Shown one piece after another: positions 20,271 through 30,870 of a stretch of DNA of 64,000 nt; within the stretch, counting starts at the first letter, position 1, and each line of letters starts with the position of its first letter. The stretch is from Xiphydria camelus. Its lineage: Eukaryota > Arthropoda > Insecta > Hymenoptera > Xiphydriidae. The stretch spans positions 15,666,143-15,730,142 of the forward strand of contig OY783195.1 of assembly GCA_963678675.1 (NCBI GenBank), read 5' to 3'. A program made the position numbers and the translations under genes. The notes below the pieces were generated by a model. The model did no database searches, had not been told where the DNA came from, and was given only the letters and a program-made list of their open reading frames with translations.

Positions 20271-23200
20271 ATCACCATTGTTAAATAGAAACAATCCCCT
20301 ATCCAGTTATGGTACAGGGGACTGTTTTATTTGATTTCATTGGAAGGTAGCACATGTAATAACTTTGTTATTGTGTTGTACACAATGAATTGTATCTATT
20401 ATAACAATATAAATTGTCGAAGATATAAATAAAATACATAACAACACATAAATATAACTCATACCAGGGGACTGTCATTAACGTAATAGTTTAACCCTCT
20501 GACGCTAAACTCTTAGCAATCCCTGTCGCGTGAGCTGGAGAAAGGGAACAGCCAATCGCGCGCGATCGCTTTATGTGTTAGTGACTGACGTCACGGAAAT
20601 GGCCCCCCACTCTCATTCAGCCAGGCTCGTAGTTAGGGGCCTGCTCACTCATATACCGTGCTCACTCGCACTCACGGGATTTCGCGCGACGGCACGGCAA
20701 TGAAATAGGGGCCCCATACACGGTACGATTCGTTGCCTCGATCCGTCGTTTCAAACTGATTGAAACGACGAATCGATAGTGTATGTCAACATAGTTAATG
20801 ATTTACTTAGTCGAAGACTACTTCATTGTCACTATTAAAAAAAATTGCTTATTAAAATCAAACCGCAGGTAACTTTTAAAGTTTCGTCGATGCCCAGCGA
20901 CCATACGGGTTGCGACGGCCCTGTCACTCTCTCCCCACTACACTAACGTCTCACGCTTGACTCTGCCCCGCGCAGTGGTGGGGAATCGAGCTTTGCCGTC
21001 AGAGGGTTAAGCTGTAGACTACGTGGCGCGTACTTTACAATATAGACAGGGGGACTGTTTACAAAATTCTGAGACAAACTTTAATAATACTTTCTTCAGG
21101 TTTACATATGTATATTAATGAAAAGATGAGTAGGGTAACTAACAATGATGTAATATTATTGAAATTATCAGATAATTTGATTGATTCCTAAAGTTATTGT
21201 TTCAATTCATTTAATCTAAAGTATTCATTTGCTTCGGTGACACGCCAGGGGACTTTTTTCGGGCGTTATTAAACTGCTTTTTTAAAAATAAAGTTAATTT
21301 AAATGGATACTGTACGCTGAGCAGAGACAGATTAGGTAATTATCTTTAAACTTAACTACTAGATTTACAGTAATCTATAATTTTTTATATAATATCGGTC
21401 GGAGACAACCAGTTGCCCTGTTTACAGAGAAACGCCCATATATAATGATGCTAAGATTAATTACGCAGGGAACTGTCTGGAAATAAAAGGATGTTACGTC
21501 CCTTTCGAGACTGAGGAAGCAATTGCTATACCGGCAAGAACAGTTTCAATAATTTTTGTTCGATTAAAACCTACCAAATTAAAAAGGAAGGTTATATAGG
21601 TACCACTGTTTGGGGGCCATGCGATCGATGCTAGATCTCCGCGGGGACGTAAATCTCGCAGACACTCGTTCGTGACACGGCTACTGACCAAACATACCGC
21701 AAGGCGGATTTTGAGGTTGCACGGTGATTGATTTCGAACGCGTGGTGAAAAGGAGGTGAACCGGGCGGTTAATTGAAGGATTCGACACTGCACTCACTAT
21801 ATTACTGTTAATATATTCGAATTAAAGAGATACAGGTGATGATTAACCGTGGTTTACAATTAACTGTTTCGAATGCACTGTATACGATACACTACACTGG
21901 TGTGCCTTGGTTGGCAAGTTAACTGACTTGTCACTTAAGTATAACGGATATACACTTAGGTGAATTGAATGATAAGTTGAAGGACTTACAACCTGAATGC
22001 ACTGGATAGACTGGCTGACTGAGGTACTGATCCCTATGCTGACTGAGGCACGTTTGCACATTGAAAAAGATACATTCGGTAGCGGTTTATATACAGCGAA
22101 ACTAAAAGCTAGTGGGGATAGCGTGGGTAATGCGGTACGCTCTAATTAGTTGGTTGAGAGTGATGTTATAACTATTGGGGGTTGATGGATGCGTCCCGAT
22201 TGGCTAGAAAGGTGATTAACTCCCCTGGCGAGGAAGGTACAACCTCTTAGCGCCCCGAAAGGGGCGAGGAAGTTTCCGAAGAAGTGCAGGTGCGTTCTGT
22301 ACTTGGAATTTCCCGTGACGTACTAAGTTCCTTTAGAGGAAATAAGCTAATTGGCCAAAGGATAATCCCTTTCGGAATACATCGAAGATCGAAGGTCCGG
22401 AAAGGCCCGGTAATTAAGCTATACCTGGATGCGTGTGTACTCAGGTCAACGGATACCATTAACGAATCATTAGTGAAAGAATATTACGATTCCCGAAATA
22501 TACCGTCCACCTTATTATCGCAATTGACCCATGACTCGCGGTATTAGTAATTACTAAGAAACGGTATAAACATTCCTGAACTTACGTAGGTTACTTAGAA
22601 TTAAGGTAGTTCCTCCACGACGACCTCAACCAAAAGTTACATACCACATGTTCATGTTTAAAATATTGATAATTGGTTTAATTAGTAGTAAATAGAATTA
22701 AAAACTACGCAATATTAAGCTCGATACTAATAGATAATACGATGGATATCATTTATTGCCGTAAAATATATTCTATACTGTGTTTTTGATCTATCATTGC
22801 CAGTAAACTTTTTGAAGAGACTGTCCGGGCTTTGCCCCAATACACGAAATAGCTTGTATATACAGACGACGCACTCTTCTGTGTGCGTTTCAGCGACGAT
22901 CGTGGCTTTCGGCTATGGTAATTCTGGCTGTCGAGAATTTCGTTCGTATTTCTTCTACGTGTCGTATATACCTACGAAATTGTATCATGATTTTCGGAAA
23001 TTGTGAGTCAAGCAAAGATCGATGAATTTATGTCATCAGCCAGCCATTACGATTATTTTTCTTTGATAAACACCACTCAATTGACTAATATATATATTGA
23101 TATATTGATTATTTATATGCTATGTTTTTCCATATTTTTCAACTATGCTATTATACTTGTTATTTATTTGTTATAATAATGTAATATATTAATCTCTTCA

Positions 23201-23558
23201 AAATTATACTTGTACTTTTCTAACCTCTTCGGGTGAAAGCCACATAGAAGAGGAAATTTTTTCCGTTAGCTAATAAATCTGGATATAATGAAAGTTACAA
23301 CAATTATATTCAGATTAATTTTGTTAAAGGCAATAATTTCTTCTATAATAGATTTGGATTTTGAATAGAAAAGCTATATGTCTTATATATATAATAGTTC
23401 AAACCCCGCTCACCGTGGCGCTTTGTCCCAATTTAATACATGGGAGTTGCCTATCTATCCCTACATATAAATCTCTTATTTATGGTCAGTTCTCCTTCAG
23501 ACGCAGCTCTGGAAAGACACGAATACTGCGTGTCGTTTCTTACTAATGCATTAACAAA
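20271..23558. other. Mostly gene-free interval with a MITE
   Basis: Holds the TTAA MITE at 20495-21006 and five recurrences of CAGGGGACTGT (see findings). 21480-22260 is less AT-rich and could be LTR or UTR-like (TGTTACGTCCCTTTCGAG at 21493), but no partner LTR was found. A small perfect hairpin CGCCCCGAAAGGGGCG is at 22251-22266. The frame at 22284-22547 has no recognised domain. 22550-23350 is AT-rich and empty. Confidence 0.35.
20495..21006. mobile_element. piggyBac-like MITE, copy 1 (512 bp)
   Basis: TTAA (20491-20494) CCCTCTGACGCTAAACTC ... GAGCTTTGCCGTCAGAGGG TTAA (21007-21010). The outer parts match the copy at 23950-24268, including GAACAGCCAATCGCGCGCG. This copy is longer because of extra internal sequence around 20634-20850, which holds its own small inverted repeat (CGTCGTTTCAA...TTGAAACGACG). 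Confidence 0.75.
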
Positions 23559-23876
23559 ATGCATTGTTTCGTGTGCGGGAAAAGTGACAACGTAAAACCG
23601 TTCGCGGAAGAATTGTTCGAAAAATGTTGCCAAATTCTCGCGTTTCGGAGCATGAAAAAATTCATGTACGGCGACTTATTGCTCCTATCACATTCGAAAC
23701 AAAATGTCGGTTATCACATGACTTGTTACAGAAAGTTTGCAGTGCTGAATAAAAAATACATCGCGGAATTCGAGAACTTCGTACCTCCAAAGGTGAGTAA
23801 AATAGCAGAGTAACATTAACATTACTCGTTATTAGCTACCATTCTTGATTGATATGAATTATTTCCTTCGAATGCC

Positions 23877-24373
23877 AGTAGTATGTAAGCCACTTGGGCA
23901 CCGTTTGACCTTGAAATTCCAGAGGTCATTCGGCTGCTGAGCTGTTTAACCCTCTGACGCTAAACTCTTAGCAATCCCTGTCGTGTGAGTTGGAGAGAGG
24001 GAACAGCCAATCGCGCGCGGTGGCTTCATGTGTTAGTGACTGGTGTCACAGAAATGGCCCCCTCACTCTCATTCAGCTAGGCTCGTAGTTAGCTGTGCGC
24101 TGAGTCTTATTTAAATTACACCGCAGGTAACTTTCAACGTTTCGTCGGTGGCCAGCGACCGTACGGGTTACGACACGACGGCCCTATCACTCTCTCCCCA
24201 CTACATAAGGTCTCACGCTTAACTCTGCCTCGCGCAGTGGTGGGGAACCGAGCATTGCCATCAGAGGGTTAAACAGTTATAAACAGCCTCATAAACAGCT
24301 ACAAACAGCTCAGCAGCCGAATGACCTCTGGAGTTTCAAGGTCAAACGGTGCCCAAGTGGCTTACATACTACT
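23877..24373. mobile_element. Foldback MITE in intron 1, carrying a second MITE in its loop
   Basis: Arms of about 72 bp: AGTAGTATGTAAGCCACTTG at 23877 pairs with CAAGTGGCTTACATACTACT ending 24373, and runs through GGTCATTCGGCTGCTGAGC. The whole element lies within the first intron (23793-24428) of the gene above. The piggyBac-like MITE at 23950-24268 landed in its loop. Confidence 0.75.
23950..24268. mobile_element. piggyBac-like MITE, copy 2 (319 bp)
   Basis: TTAA (23946-23949) CCCTCTGACGCTAAACTC ... GCATTGCCATCAGAGGG TTAA (24269-24272). Clear homologue of 20495-21006 without the extra internal block. Confidence 0.8.
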
Positions 24374-26414
24374 ACTATGCCGACACTTACGATATTCATT
24401 ATTAATTTGTAGTCTTAATTAATTACAGCCAGTCACAAATATTGTTGGAACTCGCGATAATCGAAACACAGGACAGAACTCGAAAAATGATGATTTGCAA
24501 ATTGGGGGCCATGAAGCCGTGGAAACGGAGAGCCGTGATGTCCACGAACCCTTGGAAATGGTACGTTGCATTCACTTGGCAATATTTGAATCTTAGGAAT
24601 ATACAAAAAAATTGAATAGATGCCCTCTTATTACCGTTCTTAATGCCACGATTCTCAATGCCATTTTCGAGTGTTAAAACTTCGTGGGAGCATATATAAA
24701 TGCCTTGCTAACAAAATTCACTACAAAATCGTAATTTTTTCTTACAGGAAGTTCCTCCCTCGACGAAATCAAAAATTGACACAGAATCTACAGTTTCGAC
24801 CAATTCTGAAGAAATGCCTCCCCGTGCACCTTCATCTTCGACACCAATTCCATTTCTTTCAGAAAATCTTGAAGTTGCCTCTGTCTCGAACGAGGCTTCG
24901 ACGATTCTTTCTACATCATCGTCGGAATCAAAACCTCAAGTAAAGTCAAACCATCCTAGTTCAGAAAGCGTTAATAGCGTGAAAAATTTGCGAATTTCTT
25001 GCATTCGTATATGAAAAAAAAGTCGGTAGGAAAAGATGTTCCAATCGACTGACACTCTTTCCAAATTGAAAGAAATGGCTGAATTTCTAGATGACGAAAA
25101 ACTACTTTCGAAATTACAAAATCCACTCCAAGTGGCCTATCATAGATTTTGTTATAGTGCATATCGAAACAAATACGTTGCTTATTTTGAGGCATTACGT
25201 AAATCGGATGAGGACCCGATAAAAAATCTAAAATAAGCTCATAAGAAAGTTTACGATTCTTTTACTTTGCTTATTGAGGAAGAAATTCTCAAAAACGAGA
25301 AAATATGTTATCTCGTCGATTTACTTGCTATCTACAAGGCTTACTTTGTCGACATTTGTGGCGAAGCGTTCAAAGAAGATCTCGAAAGTTACACAGCACA
25401 GAAACTGCAAGATAAAATATTGAACGCATTTGGCGACGCTATTACGATCGTAGCTACGGAATCATCGCTCAAAAAAAGAATAGTCTTCAAACTAGACATG
25501 AATGTCAGTCGGTTGGCTAATGAATCTGTTGTTCGCGAATCTTCTGAAGATATGAAATTCGAAATATTAGCTTACGAGCTACAAAACAACATCGGCGCAA
25601 TGGAAACGAAAAAAATGACGGGTAAAATTACAGTTGAAGATATTCTCGAAGGAGAATGTAAAATTCCTAAAAAATGTTATGATTTTTTTCGCTTTCTTGT
25701 GCAAGGGCGAAATGCACGTCGGAAAACGGGAAGTAATGATCACATTAAGATAGAATCACATATTGTTCCGACTTAATTTACTCAATTACCAACGGTAGAG
25801 TCAAGCCTGCGAAACTTTTAACTTTGGGAATAGCAATGAAATCTATGACAAGTAGCAGGAAAGTGATCTCGATTTTGAACAGATTAGGTCATTCGGTATC
25901 ATACAATGTTGTCGAAGAATTGGAGACGGAAATAACTTTTACAGCAACTGAAGAAAATCGGTTAATTCCCGCGGGCATATCCATATCAGAAGGACTTTCT
26001 ACGCATCTCGCTTTCGACAATTATGACCGTTTTGTCAATACGACTTCTGGTAGAGACACTCTACATGATACGATAGGAATAATCTATCAATTTCGCAATG
26101 AAAACCCGGAATTGTCGGCAGATTGTGTCGGGGTTGACTTGGATGATGAATCATCGTCTTCTGGGTCTCGAAAAAGACGAAAATTCGTGGAAATATCTCG
26201 CGATATTCAACAAACTTGCAGAAAACCGACTGGTATAATTCCTCTATTATCAGGCGACACTATTTTGCAACTTTTGGAGGACTGCAGAAATGCTCGAGAC
26301 AACGCAGTTATGAAAGACTTGCTTTGGGGTATTTCGGTATCGCGAATAGGGAGGTTCGGACCAAAAATATTTTATGTTATTTCTCTATGGAAACTATTGT
26401 TCATGTGTAAGTAA

Positions 26415-27429
26415 CCATGTACGTGAAAGAATTTAAAAAAAAAAAAATAAAATTTACTACTTCAAATTGCACATTGTAATTCCGGCGATAACGTTAGGGA
26501 CGAGAACGTTTTCTTATTGGTTTGACGTCACTTGCCAGACACAAGCTTCGCCTTCTCCTGGGGAGCAGTGCAGGCATATAGCGCGAACGTGATTTAACTA
26601 TCTGGCTCTCTTAGATTGGCAAATGTTTCGGGGGTGAATCAGCGATGGTCAGAAGGGAAAAGGTCTAAGCTTCTATTTGAGGAAAGGCTTATTGTTGAGG
26701 CAGATGAAGTTGATAAAAACAATAAGATTGAGGTAAATTCCTCAAAAGATTCTGAGGTAAAGAAACTTCGACGAAGTGCACGTATTAAAAATTTGCCTAA
26801 CGTATCATATGAAGATTTTACTGTTGAATATTAATTTTTTATAAATTTAATCATGATACTATCAATTTTTATGTAACCTTATTAGAATATAAGAGTAATT
26901 TGTATCTACAAACTATGTATGTATCAGCATAGATTTAAGATTGAATGATAATGATTACTTGGTCTGTTTAAGGTCTTCTTTTGGGGTTTTTCCTTAATCC
27001 GTAGCAACAAATGTTGGACTATTGTTATGTCCCCAAAAGCAAATTATAATAGATAAGAAAACTTCTACATTAATTTAATCGATTACTTCTTGAATAAGAG
27101 TATTGAAATAAGCAAAAACTGCTCGATGTTAGATATTTATAATCCTAAGTTTAAGAATATGATTTATTATCGCAAAGGAAAGGTAAGAGAGAGAGAGAGG
27201 GTACAGATTTATAGCTCTACCCTCGCTAAAAAGTTTCCAATACTTTACACCCGGAAAAAACCCGGCGGGCCTAGCGGCCCAGATGAGCATCTGGTGTGTA
27301 GCTTGGTACATAGTGATTGCTGGTCACTCTGTCCCTTCTAAAAGGGCTTTGCAGCGTCTACCAAATAAGAAATAGTTAGTTCCGAGACAGCGACAACGAA
27401 GTGTATGTGATTTTTAGAGTTCTCAGTGT
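26415..27429. other. Junction region left of the ISL2EU genes
   Basis: A 72-codon frame at 26616-26834 ends KKLRRSARIKNLPNVSYEDF, a basic tail like those at the C-terminus of some retroelement polyproteins. It is preceded by a possible acceptor (CTCTCTTAG). I cannot tell whether it belongs to a retroelement fragment or to the ISL2EU 5' region. The rest is AT-rich with an (AG)n run near 27188. Confidence 0.35.
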
Positions 27430-27431
27430 TT

Positions 27432-28911
27432 AAAGATATTACCTACCACCACACTCATCACAATGCTGCCTGGCTATCAGAAAGCCGACTCGCGAAATTT
27501 ACCTGTTGTGGATGTATAAATGGTGTACCAGTTTCTTTCAAATAATGCAAATTTAAATCAACCTCAGAGCAGTGGTGTAAAAGTACTGCGGTAAGTATCA
27601 ATATATAGAACGTTAATTGTGATACAAATTAATTCTTGAATCAACACTTGTTATCACATACCTAACATTGAAATATTGTGTTGTAAAATGTTTTAATACG
27701 TAATACGAAATAATTTATAGATCGGGAAGAGAGGATTACAGAGATTCAGCAGTAGGTTATGTGCAAGTAAAGAGAGACGGCGATTTGTGTACTGTGCAAG
27801 GGCGTATTTGTCCGGAACATAAAGTGTGGGCGAAACCTTACTCAGTTATGTGTGTTGTGAATGAAAAGGATAAAATTATAGGAAACGTTGACTGTATAGA
27901 TTGCGCTGCTTCGGCCGGAGGATGCAAGCACTCAGTTGCCTTTCTGATGTGGCTACACAGGCATTCAGAAGAACCAGCTCTAACTGCAGTGTCATGTTAC
28001 TGGAAAAAACCACTATTAGCTCAAGTTGGTACGACCTTGAAATTTTTAAAAACGGAGTTCATTGAAAAACCGCTGAAAAAGCCTCGTATCCAGTTACCCA
28101 ATACCGGCAACTTTTTTAATGAAACAGTTACTATGATAAAAAAACATAATTACATTTGCCCATTTTCAAATCACAGTACTGTACCAACCGGTCCAAAAAC
28201 ATTGTCGATCCATCACTTGATGGCAGAATTTGTTGCAAATGTTCAAGATCATAGTCCAGACAGTTTCATAGCATTTTGTTGTAAACATTTAACAGAAGAA
28301 AATATACAAAATGCTGCTTCCTTAAGCCACACTCAAAGCGAAAATTCTCTCTGGTATGAACTACGTTATGGGCGTATTACAGCATCTAAATTATACGAAG
28401 CAAGTATTTGTAAAACAGTATCAGGTAGTTTAGTGAATCAAATAATGGGTGTCTCCAAAAAATTTACTTCTCTAGCCATGAAAAGAGGCTTGAGTTTAGA
28501 AAATCTAGTTTTGAAGGAGTTAGAAAACGTTTTGAATACGCCCATTAAAAAATGTGGTTTTACTATTTTAAAAAATGTTGGTATCTTAGGAGCTTCACCG
28601 GATGGTATTACAGATGATGCAGTAATTGAAATAAAATGTCCCATGTCAGAGAAAAAACGTTTTTAAATTATATTAAAACAAACGAACAAATACATAAAAA
28701 ATATCTAGCACAGATAAATTTACAAATGTTGGCGAGCAATCGTACAAAGGGTGTATTCTGCGTAGCTCATCCTGATTTCGAAACTTCTAAGAACTTTACA
28801 ACAGTCTTTTTTGAATACGATGTTGAATTTACCGAGCATCTTATTGATTGTGCCGTGAACTTTTGGAAAAACAATATGTTTCCTGAACTGTACCGCACCT
28901 GTAAACCCTAA
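27432..28911 (+). pseudogene. SWIM / YqaJ-like exonuclease of ISL2EU
   Basis: A short 5' exon probably lies at about 27432-27590 (LAKFTCCGC, donor GTAAGT at 27591), with an acceptor TAG at 27718-27720. The main frame (27761-28666) has a SWIM zinc motif at residues 45-57 (C-x2-C-x6-C-x-H) and a YqaJ/lambda-exonuclease fold: LWYELRYGRITASKLYEA, then MKRGLSLENLVLKELE, then ILGASPDGITDDAVIEIKCP, giving the D and E-x-K metal-binding set. A single frameshift near 28655 moves it to the second frame (28636-28911), YLAQINLQMLASNRTKG, which carries the conserved Q. It is nearly intact and fairly young compared with its surroundings. Such proteins accompany the ISL2EU transposase. Their role in transposition is not established. 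Confidence 0.85.
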
Positions 28912-29055
28912 GTGTAGAATTATTTTATGTTATTTGTGATATGCATTGCTAAGTTTAGTTTATAATCTAGAAATATTGTTATTTAATTAATGTATATATA
29001 TTTAGTTTATAGTCTATAAATATAATTTCATGTACAATAATTATACATTGTAAAT

Positions 29056-30766
29056 TTATTGTTTGATTATAGGTTGTTGCATATTTATTATCGCGCAAGC
29101 AATTTTAATCGCACCGTCAAGTTTTTGAATAATTTCTGCCCCTAAAACTGCGTGGGGACCTAAAAGCTTAAAATCTCTAATACGCTTAATCACTCGTTCT
29201 ATATGTATTCTAACACTAGCAATACGTTTGGTTAATAACACATCTTCTTTAGACATCTTGTCATTGGCGGCAACACTTGGTGGTCTAACTAAAGAACATC
29301 CTTTCTTATTTAAAAGAGATTCGATTTGTTTGAAGCCTCTGTCTGCCATTACTGTGCTGTGATTCGGAAGAACATTCAAAAAACCACAATCTTCAAATAA
29401 TGTCGCATCGCTAATGCGACCACTGTATCCACAAGAAATAAAATTTATGAAACCATCTGGAGTGGATGAAATCAAATATTTGACAGTATTACATTTTTTA
29501 TATTCGGACCACGTTAAAGACTGTTGTAAAGCATTTGTCGGTTTTTGAATTTGAATTTCTAAGCAATCAATTATAGACTGTACTTTGGGAAACGTCATTC
29601 TAAACTGAATTGGTAAATTTCTGCGAATACTGTTCTGTGCCGGCCAGAAAATTAATTTTTCCATAAATGATTCCAAAACTGTAACAGATGTAGTAAAAAT
29701 TTCACTCGCGCGTGTCTTTGATATGCCAAACAAATGACCAATTTTCGCGAATGAATCGTTAGTTTTAATTTTATATAGTGTTATATATATGTAATATATT
29801 TGCAAACTTGTTTGTCTGTGCAAAATTTCAATCCATTCTGCATAAATTACTGGAATGCCGGTATACATTCTTAGGTTTTTTTTAAAAATATTAATAAACA
29901 ATCTCCTGATATCTTCCTGTTCGGATTTTGCAGAACACTTATCAATTTCGCTGGTGCTGTTTTTAGTGCTACTCGAACTATCTGTATGTAAATCAGATTC
30001 GGATGTTTCTGTTGCTGTCGGGCTGTTAACAATGTTTATTTCTTTAGTTTCCAGTCGCAACCGTTTTTTTGGCGCCTCTGATGTTAATTTAAATGGCGAA
30101 GATTTGAATTTTATAGGAGATAAGGAAACGTCCGTTGTGTGTGTGTTGCTGATTTTTGTGTTGTCTGAACTGCTTTACTTCTAAAATGTGCCACTTTTGT
30201 TTGACACGCCTTATCACACAAAATTTGCTGATTTTTCGATGGTGAAGTTTCAGGCAAAAATTCTTCCCGCTGCAGCTGCACTACATTAATTTCTTCAGTT
30301 CCAGACCTTTCAGTTGAAGGTCCTGCTGTTGACTGCAAATATTCCGCGATTTCTTTCTGTCTTGCTCTTTTTTCGCTGCATGTTCGTATATTTTTTACGA
30401 TTACGTGTCTGTCTGGTTGGCATGGAAACTTGTGTGGTACAACATCAGGTTTCATTCGGGCTCGGACACTGCTCATTTTATACTCCATATAGTTTTTCAT
30501 ATCTTTTTCCAACTGTTAGATACGTATATTAATATCAATAAATAATTGACATAGTATAACGGAATAATAAGTACACTTACGTCGAAGTGATCCTTACAGC
30601 AGTAGATGGTCGATGTTGATGAAACCCCTTTTACATCTCGCCGAGCTGCTGCAAACCACTTTGCACGTCTTTTCGGTGCTATTGGAATAGTCACAAACAT
30701 TTTTTGCGGCGTTTTAGTCGACGTATTCACACAATTTGGTACAAAACACCATTTCCTAACTGGCAT
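29056..30766 (-). pseudogene. THAP / DDE_Tnp_4 transposase of ISL2EU
   Basis: Exon 1 (30766 down to about 30583) starts MPVRKWCFVPNCVNTSTKT and ends IYCCKDHFD. The C2CH THAP zinc finger is complete, and a GTAAGT donor follows. Exon 2 starts after an AG near 30517 (LEKDMKNYMEYKMSSVRARM) and runs to a frameshift near 30110. The last frame (30060-29056) has a Ser/Thr-rich linker, an HTH-like FAKIGHLFGISKTRASEIF, and the DDE_Tnp_4 core: SIIDCLEI (D), GRISDATLFEDC, TVMADRGFKQ (D) and RIHIERVIKRIRD (E). The catalytic triad is present. The break around 30110 may be a small frameshift or a missed intron. Confidence 0.85.
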
Positions 30767-30870
30767 CGTAATTTCGTGGACGTTAAAATCCGCGCTGAAG
30801 CCACTACTACTTCATACGTACTGCTGGCTGTTGCGTTTTCTACGGTAAATCTACTCGTTGCGAGCATAGT

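Larger units (their letters stand above)
23559..26414 (+). pseudogene. Unassigned intron-containing gene, N-terminal part
   Basis: Exon 1 (23559-23792) starts MHCFVCGKSDNVKPF and has C-x2-C followed by H-x3-C (YHMTCYRKF), a likely zinc finger. Exon 2 is 24429-24560 and exon 3 starts at 24748. All junctions are phase 0 with GT/AG (GTGAGT, GTACGT, CAG, CAG). Exon 3 is Ser/Thr-rich and then helical: DTLSKLKEMAEFLDDEKLL, a second H-x2-C (YHRFCYSAYRNKY), LLAIYKAYFVDICGEAF and ILAYELQNNIGAMETKKM. After a frameshift near 25780 come KSMTSSRKVISILNRLGHSV and AFDNYDRFVNTTSGRDTLHD. Stops at 25012 and 25234 are in frame. It continues at 30871 after the nested ISL2EU. I recognise the motif set as a repeated, unnamed family in invertebrate genomes, but I cannot assign a name. 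Confidence 0.6.
27430..30770. mobile_element. ISL2EU-type DNA transposon with two convergent genes
   Basis: A SWIM/YqaJ nuclease gene on plus and a THAP/DDE_Tnp_4 transposase on minus meet tail to tail near 28911-29056. This pair is characteristic of ISL2EU elements. The element interrupts the gene that stops at about 26414 and resumes at about 30871, so its real ends lie between 26415-27430 and 30770-30870. I could not read convincing TIRs by eye. Confidence 0.75.

Noticed and set aside
21480..22280. Possible LTR starting TGTTACGTCC
   Set aside because: No second copy, no clear CA end, no primer-binding site or polypurine tract I could pair with it.
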